From assembly GCA_009760855.2 (NCBI GenBank), contig WPIO01000003.1, forward strand, positions 5,708,501 to 5,772,500: a stretch of DNA of 64,000 nt. The letters are read 5' to 3'. The DNA comes from Cristatella mucedo. Taxonomy: Eukaryota; Bryozoa; Phylactolaemata; Cristatellidae. Of the stretch, positions 14,399 to 44,470 are shown piece by piece (positions within the stretch are counted from its first letter, which is position 1; each line of letters starts with the position of its first letter). Under the pieces are notes generated by a model that worked only from the letters and a program-made list of their open reading frames with translations, was not told the origin of the DNA and did no database searches. The translations under genes were made by a program, and so were the position numbers.

Positions 14399-17300
14399 GT
14401 GTGCGTGTGTGTAGTGAGTGTATGTCCGAATGTATCGCTTAGCTGTTCGTGGCACATGCGATGCCCTGCTCAGATCACCACTTCTTCTTTCTAAATAGCT
14501 CATGTCATGGTGATTCGAGTCCCTGACCATGCAACAGGTATGGATCGCTAGTGTGATTTGGATGTCTGTAGATCGGCTCAATCAAGTTAGTCAAATTGTA
14601 TTGCAATGTGATATCTTTAACGCTGGTTTGGTCAGCAGTCAAGGTGCTCGCCCCGACCAAGGTCTGGCTGAGGTCGTGGGCTCGAGCCCGTGGCATATGT
14701 GAAGCGCCTTAATAGAGATTAAGCTCTCTTGGGGCACTATACAAATGAATTATATTTTTAATTATATATTTACAATTGCCAACTTACTCTGGTAATGAGG
14801 ATTCAGTGTTGGAAGCTTTACACATTTGTTTCAGGTTGCTGGTCCTTCTTTGGGCTTGCTAATATGCTGGTGGTGATCGCCCTCTACTGCCACCACCAGC
14901 CTTCTCAGGTGTTATGCCGTCTGTTACTGGTGTGCTACATGCCTTCACCGTGAGAATTGTTCTGTCACATGAAACTTAGTGGGTTATATCTGAAGAAAGC
15001 GGTGCTGAGCCATTTTGGTGGTCTCCGAAATCCAGAGAGTGTGGTAGGGATGAGTAACTAATTTCTAAGCAGTTTTTATCTGATCTCCACAAACCGTGGT
15101 CCGAGCTTCTTTTGCCATCGTTGTGTGACAGTGATACAATCTCTAGTCGGGGGCGGGTGACTCGAGTCTACACTCAACATTCGTCTTGGTAGACAGTTGC
15201 CTAGTGGCTACAGCCTGCCCTTGCTCTAAACTTGGCTTGCTACTAGCAAACCCCCTAGTAGCTCCTCAGCCTAGCCGGCTGCTGTGTCACTACTGGGTCT
15301 TTTATTGGCTTTTTCCTCAGTCTCTAACAGCTGTATCGTTGCACTGGGTATTCCATTCGCTTTGTTCTCGTCCTATCTAGGCAATCTGCAGGCACCATGT
15401 GGATATGACAAATTCAGCTACTCGTGGCGGTCTCGAAAAGGCACAAAGTTCCACCAAAGCATGGGACGTCACTATGGAGACAGTGGCTATGGTGAAGGAG
15501 ACGTTCTCGGCTTTTTTATCCAGCTGCCCGAGCCGACGGATCCTACACAGCTGCTGCCTGCCACGTACAAGGACAAGGTTACTACTGATGACCGTATTGT
15601 GTTTTTTGTACTGTTCATGCTGGAGTTGTTGGCTGTGATTGACTTGAGCTACTCGTCGCATTATCCTAACACGAAGCTAGTCAAAATGATTGGAAGTTTT
15701 TCTCTTAAAAGTTACCGGCATTGTTAGTTATGAAGCCAGGTAGCACCAGTACTAGGCTAGTTTTGTTCTGCCTTAATCGGTCTTGCTCCCTCTTTCCTAA
15801 TCTACTTTATAGTTTGTAGTTATAGTAATGAAGAGAAGTATTTCTCGTGAAGCACCGTTATTAGGACGATCAGCTGCAGTCGAGCCGTGAAATCGTCAGT
15901 ACGTGCAGCACCTTACCAGCAAGTAGTTGTAGCAGAAGCAGTTCTAACAACTGGCGTCCGATAAATTTGAAGAGCAGCATAAGTATCCAGTAGGTCTTGG
16001 TTTTTGCGACTAGTTTGGCTGCTAAGTGGTCCTTACAGGTCGTGATTACGGTTGGCTGCAGCATGCACAAGTGCAGACCCTTCTCTGGCCTGCTCAGATC
16101 AGACCTTAGCGCAACTGCCCAAGTGATCACCCAGATATTACGTTTTCTATTTTAGCCCTTGATTACCTTTAAGAGTCACCTGTATTACGAAGAGAAGGAC
16201 TCAATCACTGACTCACTGAAGAGCCTCAGTGCCATTCAGGACGGCCAGGTACAACCGGTTCGATGGCAATCTGTCAGCCTGTCTGCCTTTGGAAAAATTG
16301 TTGGCAGCACACAGAGAGCTGTCCTGTCTGCTGAGCAAGTGATGTTTGCATGCTCACCAATTGTGATCTGGCCCGTGTCTGTTATCACTGGCTTGAGCTC
16401 AGGCAGTTACCTGGGCGTCCACACAGTGCCGGCCTAAGGCTCCGAAAAATCTGGTGCATGTTGCGGCACTACGCGTTAATTCGTGTTCCACTGAAGCAGT
16501 GGCATTAAATCGTGCACCGGGTGCCCTCAGCCTGTAGTGTTGGCATGCTGAGCAGGCGATTTCATAGCGCTCATCTGTTACAGATATATTTCTACAAGAA
16601 CGGGCAGTGTCAAGGACTGGCATTTAGCGACATTTACTCAGGCTGGTATTTTCCGTGCGTTTCGTTATATAAGAATGCAACGGTAAGTTGGCCCTCCACT
16701 GATGTCCAATCATTGCTTCGTTCATACTCAGCTGACGGTAGTTGCTCTGCTTGGGTTTAAACAGCCGCCCGCTACTGCCATCTGTAGTCTGTGTACACGA
16801 ATGGCTCTTGACACTTGCTAACTAACCAAGGAGAGTGCCGACCATCCTCTGCTAATAGCTTTCATGTAGACATTCACTAACTTAGTTAGCATACTACAAA
16901 GCGAAGGAAGACTGGCCAAGGCATTCTTTGTGGGTGTTCTCTCTTTCGCCCTTTCACGCAAAGTCATATCGCACTCCTTCCATTCACATACTGTTTCCTC
17001 ACTCTCCTTTTGGCTGTGGGATCTTAGTCATGTCTCCTTGAACACTTTGCAGGTTTCTCTTCTAAATACCTTTTAGTAATAGCTCCCTGGCCGGTCTTTA
17101 GGGTTTTTCTTATACCGTCTGCAAATGATTTGTTATGATCCGAATACTTTACATGCTATAATATAATCTTGAATGTGCAGGTGGGATGCAGTAGTTTATA
17201 TTTCCCTTCTTCTTATGTTCTAATGGCAATCAAAAATGTTCTGTGTGAGCCTTCTGTATGACTGCCGACCCTTGCAATCACTCTGCCATCGGTATAAAAG

Positions 17301-20300
17301 TAATGCATATTCAGAAATCGCTACCTGACCTCTAAAGACACTATGTAGCATTGTTTTCAGAGCACATCTGACGTCATCACGGCCCTGAGCAATCACACCG
17401 GCTCCTTGACCGAGCTGCAACTTCACTCAACGGCAGATTCGAGCATGAATACCGCTCTACTTATGTCGAATACTTGTGAACAGCCGGCATATGGAGCTTA
17501 GCGAGAAGCCAGATTGTTAGGCACTATTCACCACTTTTTCTGGCTAACTTTGTAGCATGTGATTGTGCAAGACTGATTAATAAACTAGAGGTTTGCTTGT
17601 ACATATTGATAAAAAATAGCACATATTTTATTTTTACTCACTGTATAGTGTGCACAAGCAGTGTAAATTAGGACTAGCCGTAGAAACTGCCACCACCATT
17701 TGTCAGTGGCACACAAATGCGATTTACCATATGGGCTTTTCCATTCAAACTGCTTTTTGAGGCAGATCTATATGCACCTTTGCGATAAATCTCCCCAAGG
17801 TTAGTTGTTAAGTTCAGTGCTTGCTAGGTAATAACTGGCTATTCTACTTGAGAGTACGCAGCGCAAATACTAAAACTGATAATAATAATGACACTTGATA
17901 AAGCGCCCTCAGAGAAATCATTCTCTTTCTAGGCACTTTACATTTGCTGCAAAGGAAACACGATCATGTGGTTAGTGGTATCATGCTCGACAAACAACAA
18001 GACTAAATAACATGGTTAGGGGTGACATGCACTGGATCAGCATGCAAATGTCGTTAGTGGCAGCATGCACAGTGTCAGTAGGCATAAGCACATAAAGGAC
18101 GAATCACAGGGGCCCACTAAATGCTGTCATAGATAGGTGCGTTTTTAATTTCTTTTTAAATGTGGTCAAGTCAGGGGATACTGTGACGGAAGTCGGGAGT
18201 GAGTTCCAGGCTTTAGGAGCATACGAACTAAATGCACGATCTCCAAAGGATTTGAGGTTTGTATTAAGTATAAGTAAACAGTTAGATTCCGAAAAGCAGG
18301 TAGTACGATGCTTAGCCTGGTGGGGCAGTAGGTCTGATAGGTAGGCTGGAGCCAAAGAACGAAGGGAACTAAATATGAGTGACAAAACCTTGAAGTTGAT
18401 CCGTTTCTTGACTGGTAGCCAGTGCAGGTCAGTGAGAAGTGGTATGATGTGGCAACTGCGACGCTCACGACAGACAAGCCCAGCTGCAGAGTTTTGCACC
18501 AGCTGTAAGGGCCTGATTTTAGAGGTTCTCTTGTAAAAAAAGAAGTTCCCTCTTGAATTGCAATTGAAATAAGTCGTTTAGCTGTACTTCAAACCAACTT
18601 CGAATCCTCCGGAGAACGCGAGTTCAGTTAGTATGCTCCTAGAGCCGGAAACTCACTAGCGGCTGACGTCACATCTTCTGACTTTACTTGTTAAAAGAAG
18701 CAAAAACCCATTTCCCACAGCATTTGCTCAGTCTGCTTAAGTTCTTTTGTATGCTTCAACGCATGACACTGCATGTTATCACTAAACAATTGGCATGCTT
18801 CCCTTACAACATATGTAAAGCATCCAGAAAGAGATTTAGCTCTTCTAGGATCCCGTATAAGTATTATTATTATTTTAATTATTATATTAATGTTATAATA
18901 ATTATTATAGAATCATATAATTATAATATTATTATTAACTGCACTTTCATCCAAGAAACACGTAAAAGAGACGATAAAACCGAACTGCTGCTTATAAGAT
19001 ACCCTAAGCATGTTGCTGGATTAAAAAGCTGCTCTTCTAATAGGTGATGCTGTTGTGCGACCGTCACTTGCTCGAAATGTAAGTGTCGTTTTCGACAGCT
19101 GCCTCAATTTTAAAAGCTTCATTCAGAAGACTGCTTTCACATCTAGCCATCACGTCCGATCCCTATCTAAGATTAGGAGCTGTCTTTCAGTGGCTTGCAA
19201 AAAAATTAACTAGCTCCATAGTTCTGTCACGGCTTGATTATTGTAATTCCCTTTTGGCTGGGCTACCAAAGAAAGCAACTAGGCGACTGGGGGCAGCTGG
19301 CTATGAATATGGCTGCAAGGCTAGTCTTCAAGTCCCAGAGGTTTGACCAGGTATCTCCTTTGCTAAAAGAGCTAGGATGGCTGCCGGTTGATCAACGGAT
19401 ACAGAGCAAAGTTCTTACGCTGACCCACAAGGCCCGCCACGGCTTGGCTCCTCCTTACCTAGCTGAACTGCTGCATCAGTTTCAGCCTCTTCAAGCCCTC
19501 GGGTCCTGTATGGGCAATAAATTAGCTTTCCATTCCTCAGCCTAAAGACCGTTGGCGATAGAAGCTTTAGCTCTGCAGGTCCTAGACTTTGGAACTTGCT
19601 TCTACAATTCTAATGCAACGACAACTACTCTCCTGCTGCCGAGTCATCCTTTCCATCAGTCCTGAGATGCTACTTCCATGCTACTCACTACCTCCACTGC
19701 TCTCCTGACTTTGCTATGCTTCCCACTTTCTCTTTGTTGTGTGAGATGAAGTCTGTTGGCCACCGAATGCATACCGAAAGCCGCTTAGGCTGTGAGTGCC
19801 CTATGCAAAACCCTCATGTGTAACACCCACATGGTCTTTATGGAGTTAAGAGACGGAGACACGTTACATTACATTTGCTGGCAGGAGGTGAGCACCAGTT
19901 TCGTGCATACCAGCCCGTGATGGATGAGATGTGCAAATGAGAATGTATATTGTCAGCGATTAATGTGTGTGCTACGAATTCAACTTGGTTGTTCATTTGC
20001 AGGCTAGTGGTTTTCCTCAAGTGAGTAGCTGGGGGCAAACAGTATTGCTGGTGGCATGGCAGCACACAGGCAGGACCACAATTTTTATAGTGGCGATCAC
20101 AACACATGTAGGGGTACCGAGGTCAAATTGAAGCACTCGATGCATGGTCGTCAGCATGCAATTCTAGCATACACACGATCATCGATAATTCTTCTGTACC
20201 TTCTGCTTACTCGCTTTCTGGTTTGCATTTAGTGACGTGTCGGCTCCTTAGCCAAAAAGGGCAACTTGATATTCTTTGCTGCTTAAGTTAAACTACTGTA

Positions 20301-20648
20301 CTATTTCTGACAGCGCCTCTTGAGTTCTCGCCCGCCAGCGAGGTCTGATTGCTACTTGTAGGTAACGCTCAATTTTGGTCCAGATTTTAAGTTTCCGCCC
20401 ACCGATCGCCGCCACCGTCCGGTATGTTGTTGGTATTTGCCTAGTGCCTAATGGGGGGGTGCTGCCTTACAGCGCACCTTCTCCCTTAAAGAGGAACGGA
20501 GGTACAGTGGCTGCACGCAGCAAATCTGCCGTTGTAGTTTTCTGAAGCTGCACAGGAGGCTATGGTGGAGCATGCTTTACTGGATGTACTTTATCACGTA
20601 GAATACACGATGGGTGGCAGCGCGCATCTGGAAAACAACAGGAAATGA
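1..20648 (+). CDS. ASH2L: ASH2L, SET1/MLL complex subunit (3' part of gene, 13 exons)
   Basis: ASH2L is a nuclear core subunit (with WDR5, RBBP5 and DPY30) that stimulates H3K4 methylation by SET1/MLL enzymes. Exons: 1-56, 206-285, 1107-1274, 4655-4727, 9715-9787, 12827-13044, 13150-13227, 13632-13721, 15381-15577, 16156-16248, 16584-16682, 20362-20421, 20538-20648. All junctions are GT-AG and every phase matches, giving 464 codons plus TGA. Exons 1-3 encode the atypical PHD/winged-helix module, exons 4-5 a basic linker, and exons 6-13 the SPRY domain ([39 protein letters not shown]). Exon 13 holds the C-terminal DPY30-binding helix ([13 protein letters not shown]). Exons were placed by comparison with the remembered human protein. 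The 5' end of the gene lies outside the window. Confidence 0.97.
206..285 (+). CDS. ASH2L: ASH2L exon 2 of window
   Basis: Acceptor ttgttgcag and donor gtaggt. It encodes [12 protein letters not shown] through FSRDR, the winged-helix start (human EMCLSALANL ... FSKDK). It starts by completing a split codon and ends in phase 0. Confidence 0.9.
1107..1274 (+). CDS. ASH2L: ASH2L exon 3 of window
   Basis: Acceptor ttttattag and donor gtaagg. It encodes [13 protein letters not shown] and then [15 protein letters not shown], close to human DIIPFIDKYWE and MTWPNNIVKTMSKE. It is 56 codons, phase 0 at both ends. Confidence 0.95.
1275..2140. other. ASH2L intron, no other feature seen
   Basis: Intron sequence with a short AAT run (1617-1627). 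No exon, RNA gene or clear repeat recognised. Confidence 0.6.
2140..2300 (+). mobile_element. Decayed LINE B tail
   Basis: Resembles the LINE B 3' end (GTCTGTTGGCTGCC, then the AAAGCCG and GGAGTTA blocks found at 19745 and 21145). Confidence 0.5.
2922..3080 (-). mobile_element. Two tandem LINE A tail fragments
   Basis: Two adjacent copies of about 75 bp (2922-2999 and 3000-3080) carry the decayed hairpin end (GCGTCCTCAGAGTACTTAAT type) plus the beginning of the 3' UTR. Confidence 0.6.
3549..3990 (-). mobile_element. LINE A 3' end with ATT tail
   Basis: (AAT)n at 3549-3585 is followed by the hairpin, 3' UTR with the repeated GGTTAGGGGTGACATGCA motif, and the end of the RT thumb on the minus strand ([20 protein letters not shown]). 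Confidence 0.85.
4042..4205 (+). mobile_element. SINE-2 copy
   Basis: tRNA-like head (TAGCCCAGGTGGTAAGG, B box GTTCGAATCC), then TTTATTGCCAACTG and a 3' end CACTATACAAATGAGGCTGT then TGAATCAGC. Confidence 0.7.
4655..4727 (+). CDS. ASH2L: ASH2L exon 4 of window
   Basis: Acceptor tttgtag and donor gtcagt. It encodes [13 protein letters not shown], matching human DLSNIGPAYDNQK, followed by a low-conservation linker. It ends in phase 1. Confidence 0.92.
5855..8296 (+). mobile_element. LINE A copy inserted in the unknown-ORF repeat
   Basis: RT region ([13 protein letters not shown], then [17 protein letters not shown] and ALQWFRS) runs to about 6590, is interrupted by an antisense LINE A (6591-7265), and resumes with the palm/thumb region ([10 protein letters not shown]-like at about 7270) to a 3' hairpin and ATT-like end near 8296. 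Near the end the 3' UTR is partly duplicated (about 7858-7990 and 8030-8200). Many stops. Confidence 0.8.
6591..7265 (-). mobile_element. Antisense LINE A 3' fragment
   Basis: Starts with an ATT-repeat tail (6593-6610), then the hairpin TTTATC-type end, 3' UTR and thumb coding ([20 protein letters not shown] on the minus strand), ending 5'-truncated near 7265. It interrupts the plus-strand LINE; about 190 bp of that host LINE seem to be missing at the junction. Confidence 0.8.
9715..9787 (+). CDS. ASH2L: ASH2L exon 5 of window
   Basis: Acceptor ttgatag and donor gtaac. It encodes the basic linker [12 protein letters not shown] and ends in KQKK, like human GKGRGAKRK...KK, a likely nuclear localisation stretch. 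It ends in phase 2. Confidence 0.88.
9788..12826. other. ASH2L intron 5, mostly unassigned
   Basis: Apart from the tandem duplication at 11354 I can assign nothing. Longer open frames (e.g. 12219-11689 minus) show no conserved motif. Confidence 0.5.
11354..11434. repeat. Tandem duplication
   Basis: GTTTGTATTTTGTGGGTTTT then GA(T/C)CCATAGCAGT occurs twice, about 47 bp apart, in ASH2L intron 5. Confidence 0.85.
12827..13044 (+). CDS. ASH2L: ASH2L exon 6 of window (start of SPRY domain)
   Basis: It encodes [19 protein letters not shown] through VLLALHDR. The acceptor tctcatag at 12825-12826 keeps the phase with exon 5. The stronger-looking tttgcag ending at 12807 would shift the frame unless exon 5 uses another donor. 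The exon ends in phase 1 at gtaaga. Confidence 0.9.
13150..13227 (+). CDS. ASH2L: ASH2L exon 7 of window
   Basis: It encodes [20 protein letters not shown], nearly identical to human ASH2L, then MVRATH. The preceding intron is only 105 nt. Donor gtatga, phase 1. Confidence 0.96.
13632..13721 (+). CDS. ASH2L: ASH2L exon 8 of window
   Basis: Acceptor ctgcctgcag and donor gtacgt. It encodes [14 protein letters not shown] and RMGWSQQI, the SPRY core strands (human KGAWYFEITVDEMP). Confidence 0.96.
14322..14411. repeat. (GT)n microsatellite
   Basis: About 45 GT units with two interruptions (GC) near the 3' side; in ASH2L intron 8 of the window. Confidence 0.98.
14629..14755 (+). mobile_element. 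SINE-1 copy
   Basis: tRNA-derived head with a B box (GGGCTCGAGCCC), then GTGAAGCGCCTTAATAGAGA and GGGGCACTATACAAATGAAT. The 3' part shares the LINE A hairpin plan. Confidence 0.7.
15381..15577 (+). CDS. ASH2L: ASH2L exon 9 of window
   Basis: Acceptor tcctatctag; weak donor gttact. It encodes [30 protein letters not shown] and GEGDVLGF, ending in TYKDK. Human ASH2L reads [20 protein letters not shown] at this place. Confidence 0.97.
16156..16248 (+). CDS. ASH2L: ASH2L exon 10 of window
   Basis: Acceptor ctattttag and donor gtacaa. It encodes [14 protein letters not shown] (human LIKFKSYLYFEEKD) and ends in AIQDGQ. It is 31 codons, phase 0. Confidence 0.95.
16584..16682 (+). CDS. ASH2L: ASH2L exon 11 of window
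   Basis: Acceptor ctgttacag and donor gtaagt. It encodes [12 protein letters not shown] and [11 protein letters not shown] (human FYKNGVNQGVAY, FPAISLYKSCT). It is 33 codons, phase 0. Confidence 0.96.
16683..17877. other. ASH2L intron 11, unassigned part
   Basis: No coding similarity or recognised repeat. LINE copies follow from 17878. Confidence 0.5.
17878..18515 (-). mobile_element. LINE A 3' fragment
   Basis: AATAATAAT tail, hairpin, 3' UTR and thumb coding ([29 protein letters not shown] on the minus strand). 5'-truncated; in ASH2L intron 11 of the window. Confidence 0.85.
18590..18900 (+). mobile_element. Decayed LINE A 3' end
   Basis: Diverged 3' UTR and hairpin end (ATGTAAAGCATCCAGAAAGA type) followed by an ATT-rich tail. 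Head-to-head with the preceding antisense copy. Confidence 0.6.
19050..19875 (+). mobile_element. LINE B (L2-like) 3' part
   Basis: RT thumb coding in several frames ([55 protein letters not shown]), then the 3' UTR ending GAGTTAAGAGACGGAGAC and an ACATT tail near 19875. It differs from LINE A in tail and sequence. Confidence 0.8.
20362..20421 (+). CDS. ASH2L: ASH2L exon 12 of window
   Basis: Acceptor cttgtag and donor gtatgt. It encodes [20 protein letters not shown], the counterpart of human [20 protein letters not shown]. The preceding intron is about 3.7 kb and holds LINE copies. Confidence 0.95.
20538..20648 (+). CDS. ASH2L: ASH2L terminal coding exon
   Basis: Acceptor gttgtag. It encodes [20 protein letters not shown], then the end of the DPY30-binding helix, a short tail and TGA. 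Human ASH2L has VVEHTLADVLYHVE here. The last 13 residues differ from the human tail. Confidence 0.94.
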   Translation, partial: FSEAAQEAMVEHALLDVLYHVEYTMGGSAHLENNRK

Positions 20649-20710
20649 TGCACCTCTGTAACGGTAGTTGTGGCTGTCCAAGCATTTGGTTGTGAAAATA
20701 TTATGATCCA

Positions 20711-20716
20711 AATAAA
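20711..20716 (+). terminator. ASH2L poly(A) signal AATAAA
   Basis: A canonical AATAAA lies 63 bp after the ASH2L stop codon. Cleavage 10-30 nt further on would fall at or beyond the stop codon of the opposing gene GGPS1 (20729-20731). Confidence 0.75.
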
Positions 20717-20728
20717 CAAAAGTTCATG

Positions 20729-40978
<20,250 letters not shown>

Positions 40979-41110
40979 CGCATCGCTACTGCAAATCGCC
41001 AATACCGAAAGGGAACCGCTCATTTATTTACCTTGAACTTACACTTTGCCCCGCCCTCCGCGAGTGATTGAGAGTTATCCCCACGTGATCGGTGCTTTGA
41101 GGCTCGTAGA
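40979..41110 (-). promoter_or_regulatory. Probable GGPS1 promoter / 5' UTR
   Basis: Directly upstream of the GGPS1 ATG is a locally CpG-rich stretch with a CCAAT (40999-41003, inverted relative to the gene), a GC box (CCCCGCCC near 41049) and an E-box CACGTG (41082-41087). No TATA box is evident. A LINE copy begins at about 41425, so the promoter is probably confined to this short unique segment. Confidence 0.5.
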
Positions 41111-41424
41111 AAGCCCGTTGGTGATGCCGGTTTGATTTAGCTGGTTGCTGCGTAAGTTGCCTATGTCGACAATAGAGTGTATTGCTAGACTAGTATGAGA
41201 ATATCCGTATCGTTTTTTGCAACGCCTCCTCTAGCTCAATCGTAATCAATAGTAGGTGGTCTATGAGATATAAGATGAAGGCGAACTTGAATGAAAGCAT
41301 GTGGACGAGAAGGTGCGCTACCTTGATTCTCAGCGGTGCTATCGTGCTCTTCTACGTTCTGATTGCAAAGGTCGCGGAAATACGAAGATGAAACTGTGTA
41401 ACGCTCGCCAAAACTATGACCACC

Positions 41425-42045
41425 AGCTAGGCTTGTCTGTCGTGAGCGTCGCAGTTGCCACATTACTCCACTTCTCGCCGACCTGCACTGGTTACCAGTC
41501 AAGCAACGGATTGACTTCAAGGTTTTGTCGCTCACTTTTAGGTCTCTTCATTCTATGGCTCCAGCCTATCTTTCAGATATACTACCCCATCAGGCCAAGC
41601 ATCGTACCACTCGCTTTTCGGAATCCAACAGTCTAGAAATACCTCGTACAAACCTTAAATCCTTTGGAGACCGTGCATTTAGCTCGTATGCTCCCACAGC
41701 CTGGAACTCCCTCCCGACCTGCATCAGAACATCCCCTGACCTGACCACATTTAAAAGAAACTTAAAAACACACCTATTTAGGACAGCATTAAGTGGGTCC
41801 TTGTGATTCGTCCTCGATGTGCTTATGCGTGCTGACACTGTTCATGCTGCCACTAACCACATTTGCATGCTGACCCAGTGCATGTAACCCCTAACCATGG
41901 TATTCATTTTGTTTGTTTTTTAAGCATGATTTTACTTACTATTCTATTGCGTATCACTTTGCAGCAAATGTAAAGCGCCTAGAAAGAGATTAAGTTCTCT
42001 GAGGGCGCTTTATCAAGTGCAATATTATTATTATTATTATGCATC
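41425..42045 (+). mobile_element. Well-preserved LINE A 3' end
   Basis: The thumb is open from about 41428 ([20 protein letters not shown], then [20 protein letters not shown]) to a stop near 41806, then 3' UTR, hairpin and (ATT)n at 42028-42045. Very similar to the long copy at 31915. Confidence 0.85.
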
Positions 42046-42439
42046 AACTGGGCCTCACTAGTGCGGTCTCCTGGTTCAGGCCGCGATCTGTCCAAACTGC
42101 CGCTGTTATCCCGTCGCCACATTGACAAAGTTGTTGACCTCTAAGACCAAATTTGAAGAAGAGAGCAGCGTCTGGGACGCCATCCGTGCTGGCAACAACT
42201 AGGACAAGCTGGAGCTTGTACTCCGAACAATGACCTTAGTATGCCAACTCATTCATTGCTTGATCAAGGCGTTAAAGACAGGCAGACAGGCAAATAAATA
42301 GAGCTGCGGAAAAATATCATACCACATTGAAAGGAGCAAAATTTTTGATGGCGCTCAATATTACAGATAGATAACATAGTACTCTTTTCATCTTATTCGC
42401 CTGTCACTGCAATATGTTTCATATATTATATAATGTATA

Positions 42440-42456
42440 CAATATATATATGTGTT

Positions 42457-42500
<44 letters not shown>
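42440..42500. repeat. (TA)n microsatellite
   Basis: Two TA tracts separated by TGTGTTTG. Confidence 0.95.
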
Positions 42501-42659
42501 AATATGTTTTTTTTAGTTGGTTAATGCACTGCTAAGAAATGGTGCGTTCACTGATCTAATCTCGGCGAGAGGTGCAGCGGGCTTTTGCAGCGACTTAAGC
42601 TGACCTAAGCGCATACTCGTAGCTCAAAGATGCAGATACAAGCGAATAAGAAGAAAAGA

Positions 42660-42797
42660 GTACCGTTTTGGCCCAGTGGTTAAGATGCTCTCCCTGAACA
42701 GATCTGGCCGAGGTCATGGGTTCGAGCCCCGTGGCATATGTGAAGCGCCTGAATAGAGATTATGTTCCCTTATGGCGCTAAACAAATGAATTGTATA
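42660..42797 (+). mobile_element. SINE-1 copy, best preserved
   Basis: A box TGGCCCAGTGG, B box GGTTCGAGCCC, then GAAGCGCC ... GGCGCT and ACAAATGAATT, followed by a (GT)n tract. No acceptor-stem pairing, so not a tRNA gene. Confidence 0.8.
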
Positions 42798-42801
42798 TAT
42801 T

Positions 42802-42802
<1 letters not shown>

Positions 42803-42862
<60 letters not shown>
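42803..42862. repeat. (GT)n microsatellite
   Basis: About 30 GT units directly after the ATTGTATATATTTAT end of a SINE-1 copy; it may have grown from the SINE tail. Confidence 0.97.
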
Positions 42863-42864
<2 letters not shown>

Positions 42865-43089
42865 TTCGCCATCAAAACTTTCGCTCGCCCGCCACCCGCC
42901 GCTCCCCCTTGCCAGGCGCCGCCGGCTTCACAAACCGCTGCTTATTTACGACAGCTCTTACAGCACGCGCTTGTTCTGCTAACATCATGTTTAAATGCTA
43001 AAAAAGAGAAGTTTCAAACATCTCCCGCATTGTAAAGCACCCTTGCAATTGCAGCACAGCACCGGCCTGACTCAGTTTTAGAGCGCATG

Positions 43090-44470
43090 AGAATTGCTCA
43101 GCAGGAAACACCTCTGTCCTAGAGCAAGAGGAAGCAGCCATCGTAGTAGGGCAATGGAGTGATTGAAATAGGCTGGCCTGTCAACCCTATGGTTCCGGCT
43201 AGCAATTTAAGAATAGAGCTACGCTTGCCTAAGGTCGCCGCCAGCTAACCTAGATTTGCTGGACGGTTTCCGTGAGAACAAAAGAAGTAGGTGAAGAGCA
43301 TCTGGGTTCTCGAGCTGTGAGTAAGGGAATGCCGAGGTCGCTGAGGTGACTGATATTGGCTGGGTTGTCAACCCCATTGTCCCAGCTAGTTATATAATAA
43401 TAGGGCGCCGCTCACTAGGGCCTCTTCTTCCTCTTCGGCTCCGTTTAGGCGCCGTCGGACTCATTTCTCTGAAAGCGAGGGGGGAGAGCGGGCTGTTCGC
43501 CGGCGATTGACGGGACAGGACGAGACAGCGCTAGGAGGATTCAGCGGACTCCACCGAATACGGTCGTATCGCGCTCGAGCTAGCATTTCGGGTTTCTTTT
43601 GAGTTGGTGTGTTCGCGCTCGCACGTGATCTCGGCATAAAGAGTTGCCGGTACGAGCTAGACGTAGTTGGTGTGGTGAGTGAGTTATTCCGTTGCTTCGG
43701 GCTCCTTTGTCTATTTGGGCCGTTCCCCTTAGAGGCGTAGGTAGCCTAAGTGCGGAGACGTGTTTCCTCCGCAAGAGTGCTTGAGGTGTGTGCAGGGTAT
43801 TCCTGCCGTTAAGGTGGAAGCGGAGCCCTAGTTCTCCAGTCAGGGTCTAGGCTCCGGTTCGGGCTCCTCGACCTATTTGGGTCGTTCCCCACAATAGACG
43901 TAGGTAGCTTAAGTGCGGGGACGTATTCCCTCCGCAAGAGTGTTGTGTTGTTAACAGCATGTGATGAGTGTGGAGTTGAAGCTGAGCTAGACGCGCAGCG
44001 ACTTTGCGCTTGCGAATAAAGCTCAGTAAAATCCCCAATTTGTGTCTCGTCCGAGATCCGAGACCAGTCGACGAATTACCAATGCGACGGAGTGACGCGC
44101 TGCCCTATCGCTCACTTCGCTAGATGCTTCCTACGCTAGAATCACTCTCCAGTCTAGTTCGCACAAGGTGATGAACGGCGAACTGGCAGTGGCGCTGCGG
44201 CAGCTAAAAGGAACTTCGCGCAGCACCGCACTACTCTCCTTTGCCACCTTCGCTGCACCACTCATCTTCGCTACTTCCCGAGACGAGTAGAAATGGGTAG
44301 TCTCGGCGTCGGCAGCTCCGGAGCCGCCGACGCCGAGAAGCTATGGCGGTCAGAATACGAGATCACGGCTAGAGCGAACGCTAAAGGCCCGGCAGTTGGC
44401 GCGCTGCTCTTCTATGCCTGCAATACTCTGTGCAATCGGTTGGCAGGGCGGTGCCTACCGCTTCGGTACT
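43090..44470 (+). mobile_element. LTR/gag-like CpG-rich fragment
   Basis: Two internal imperfect duplications (about 43157-43215 with 43347-43400; about 43696-43780 with 43857-43945), a TATA-like site (about 43388) followed by a pyrimidine-rich start, and AATAAA near 44016 resemble an LTR. An ATG at 44293 opens a 58-codon frame (MGSLGVGSSGAADAEKLWRS) that could be the start of gag; its first codons contain a perfect 13-bp GC-rich inverted repeat (44301-44313 with 44326-44338). I found no second LTR or target duplication. A CpG-island promoter is the alternative. Confidence 0.4.

Noticed and set aside
14294-14494. Open frames of alternating Cys-Val or Thr-His in GT/CA tracts (also 42762-43035)
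   Set aside because: They are translations of dinucleotide microsatellites, not genes.
42670-42735. tRNA gene candidates from A and B box matches (also 14650, 28740, 31050, 58600, 62930, 4050)
   Set aside because: No acceptor-stem or anticodon-stem pairing. The sequences repeat with the same 3' tails, so they are SINE heads.
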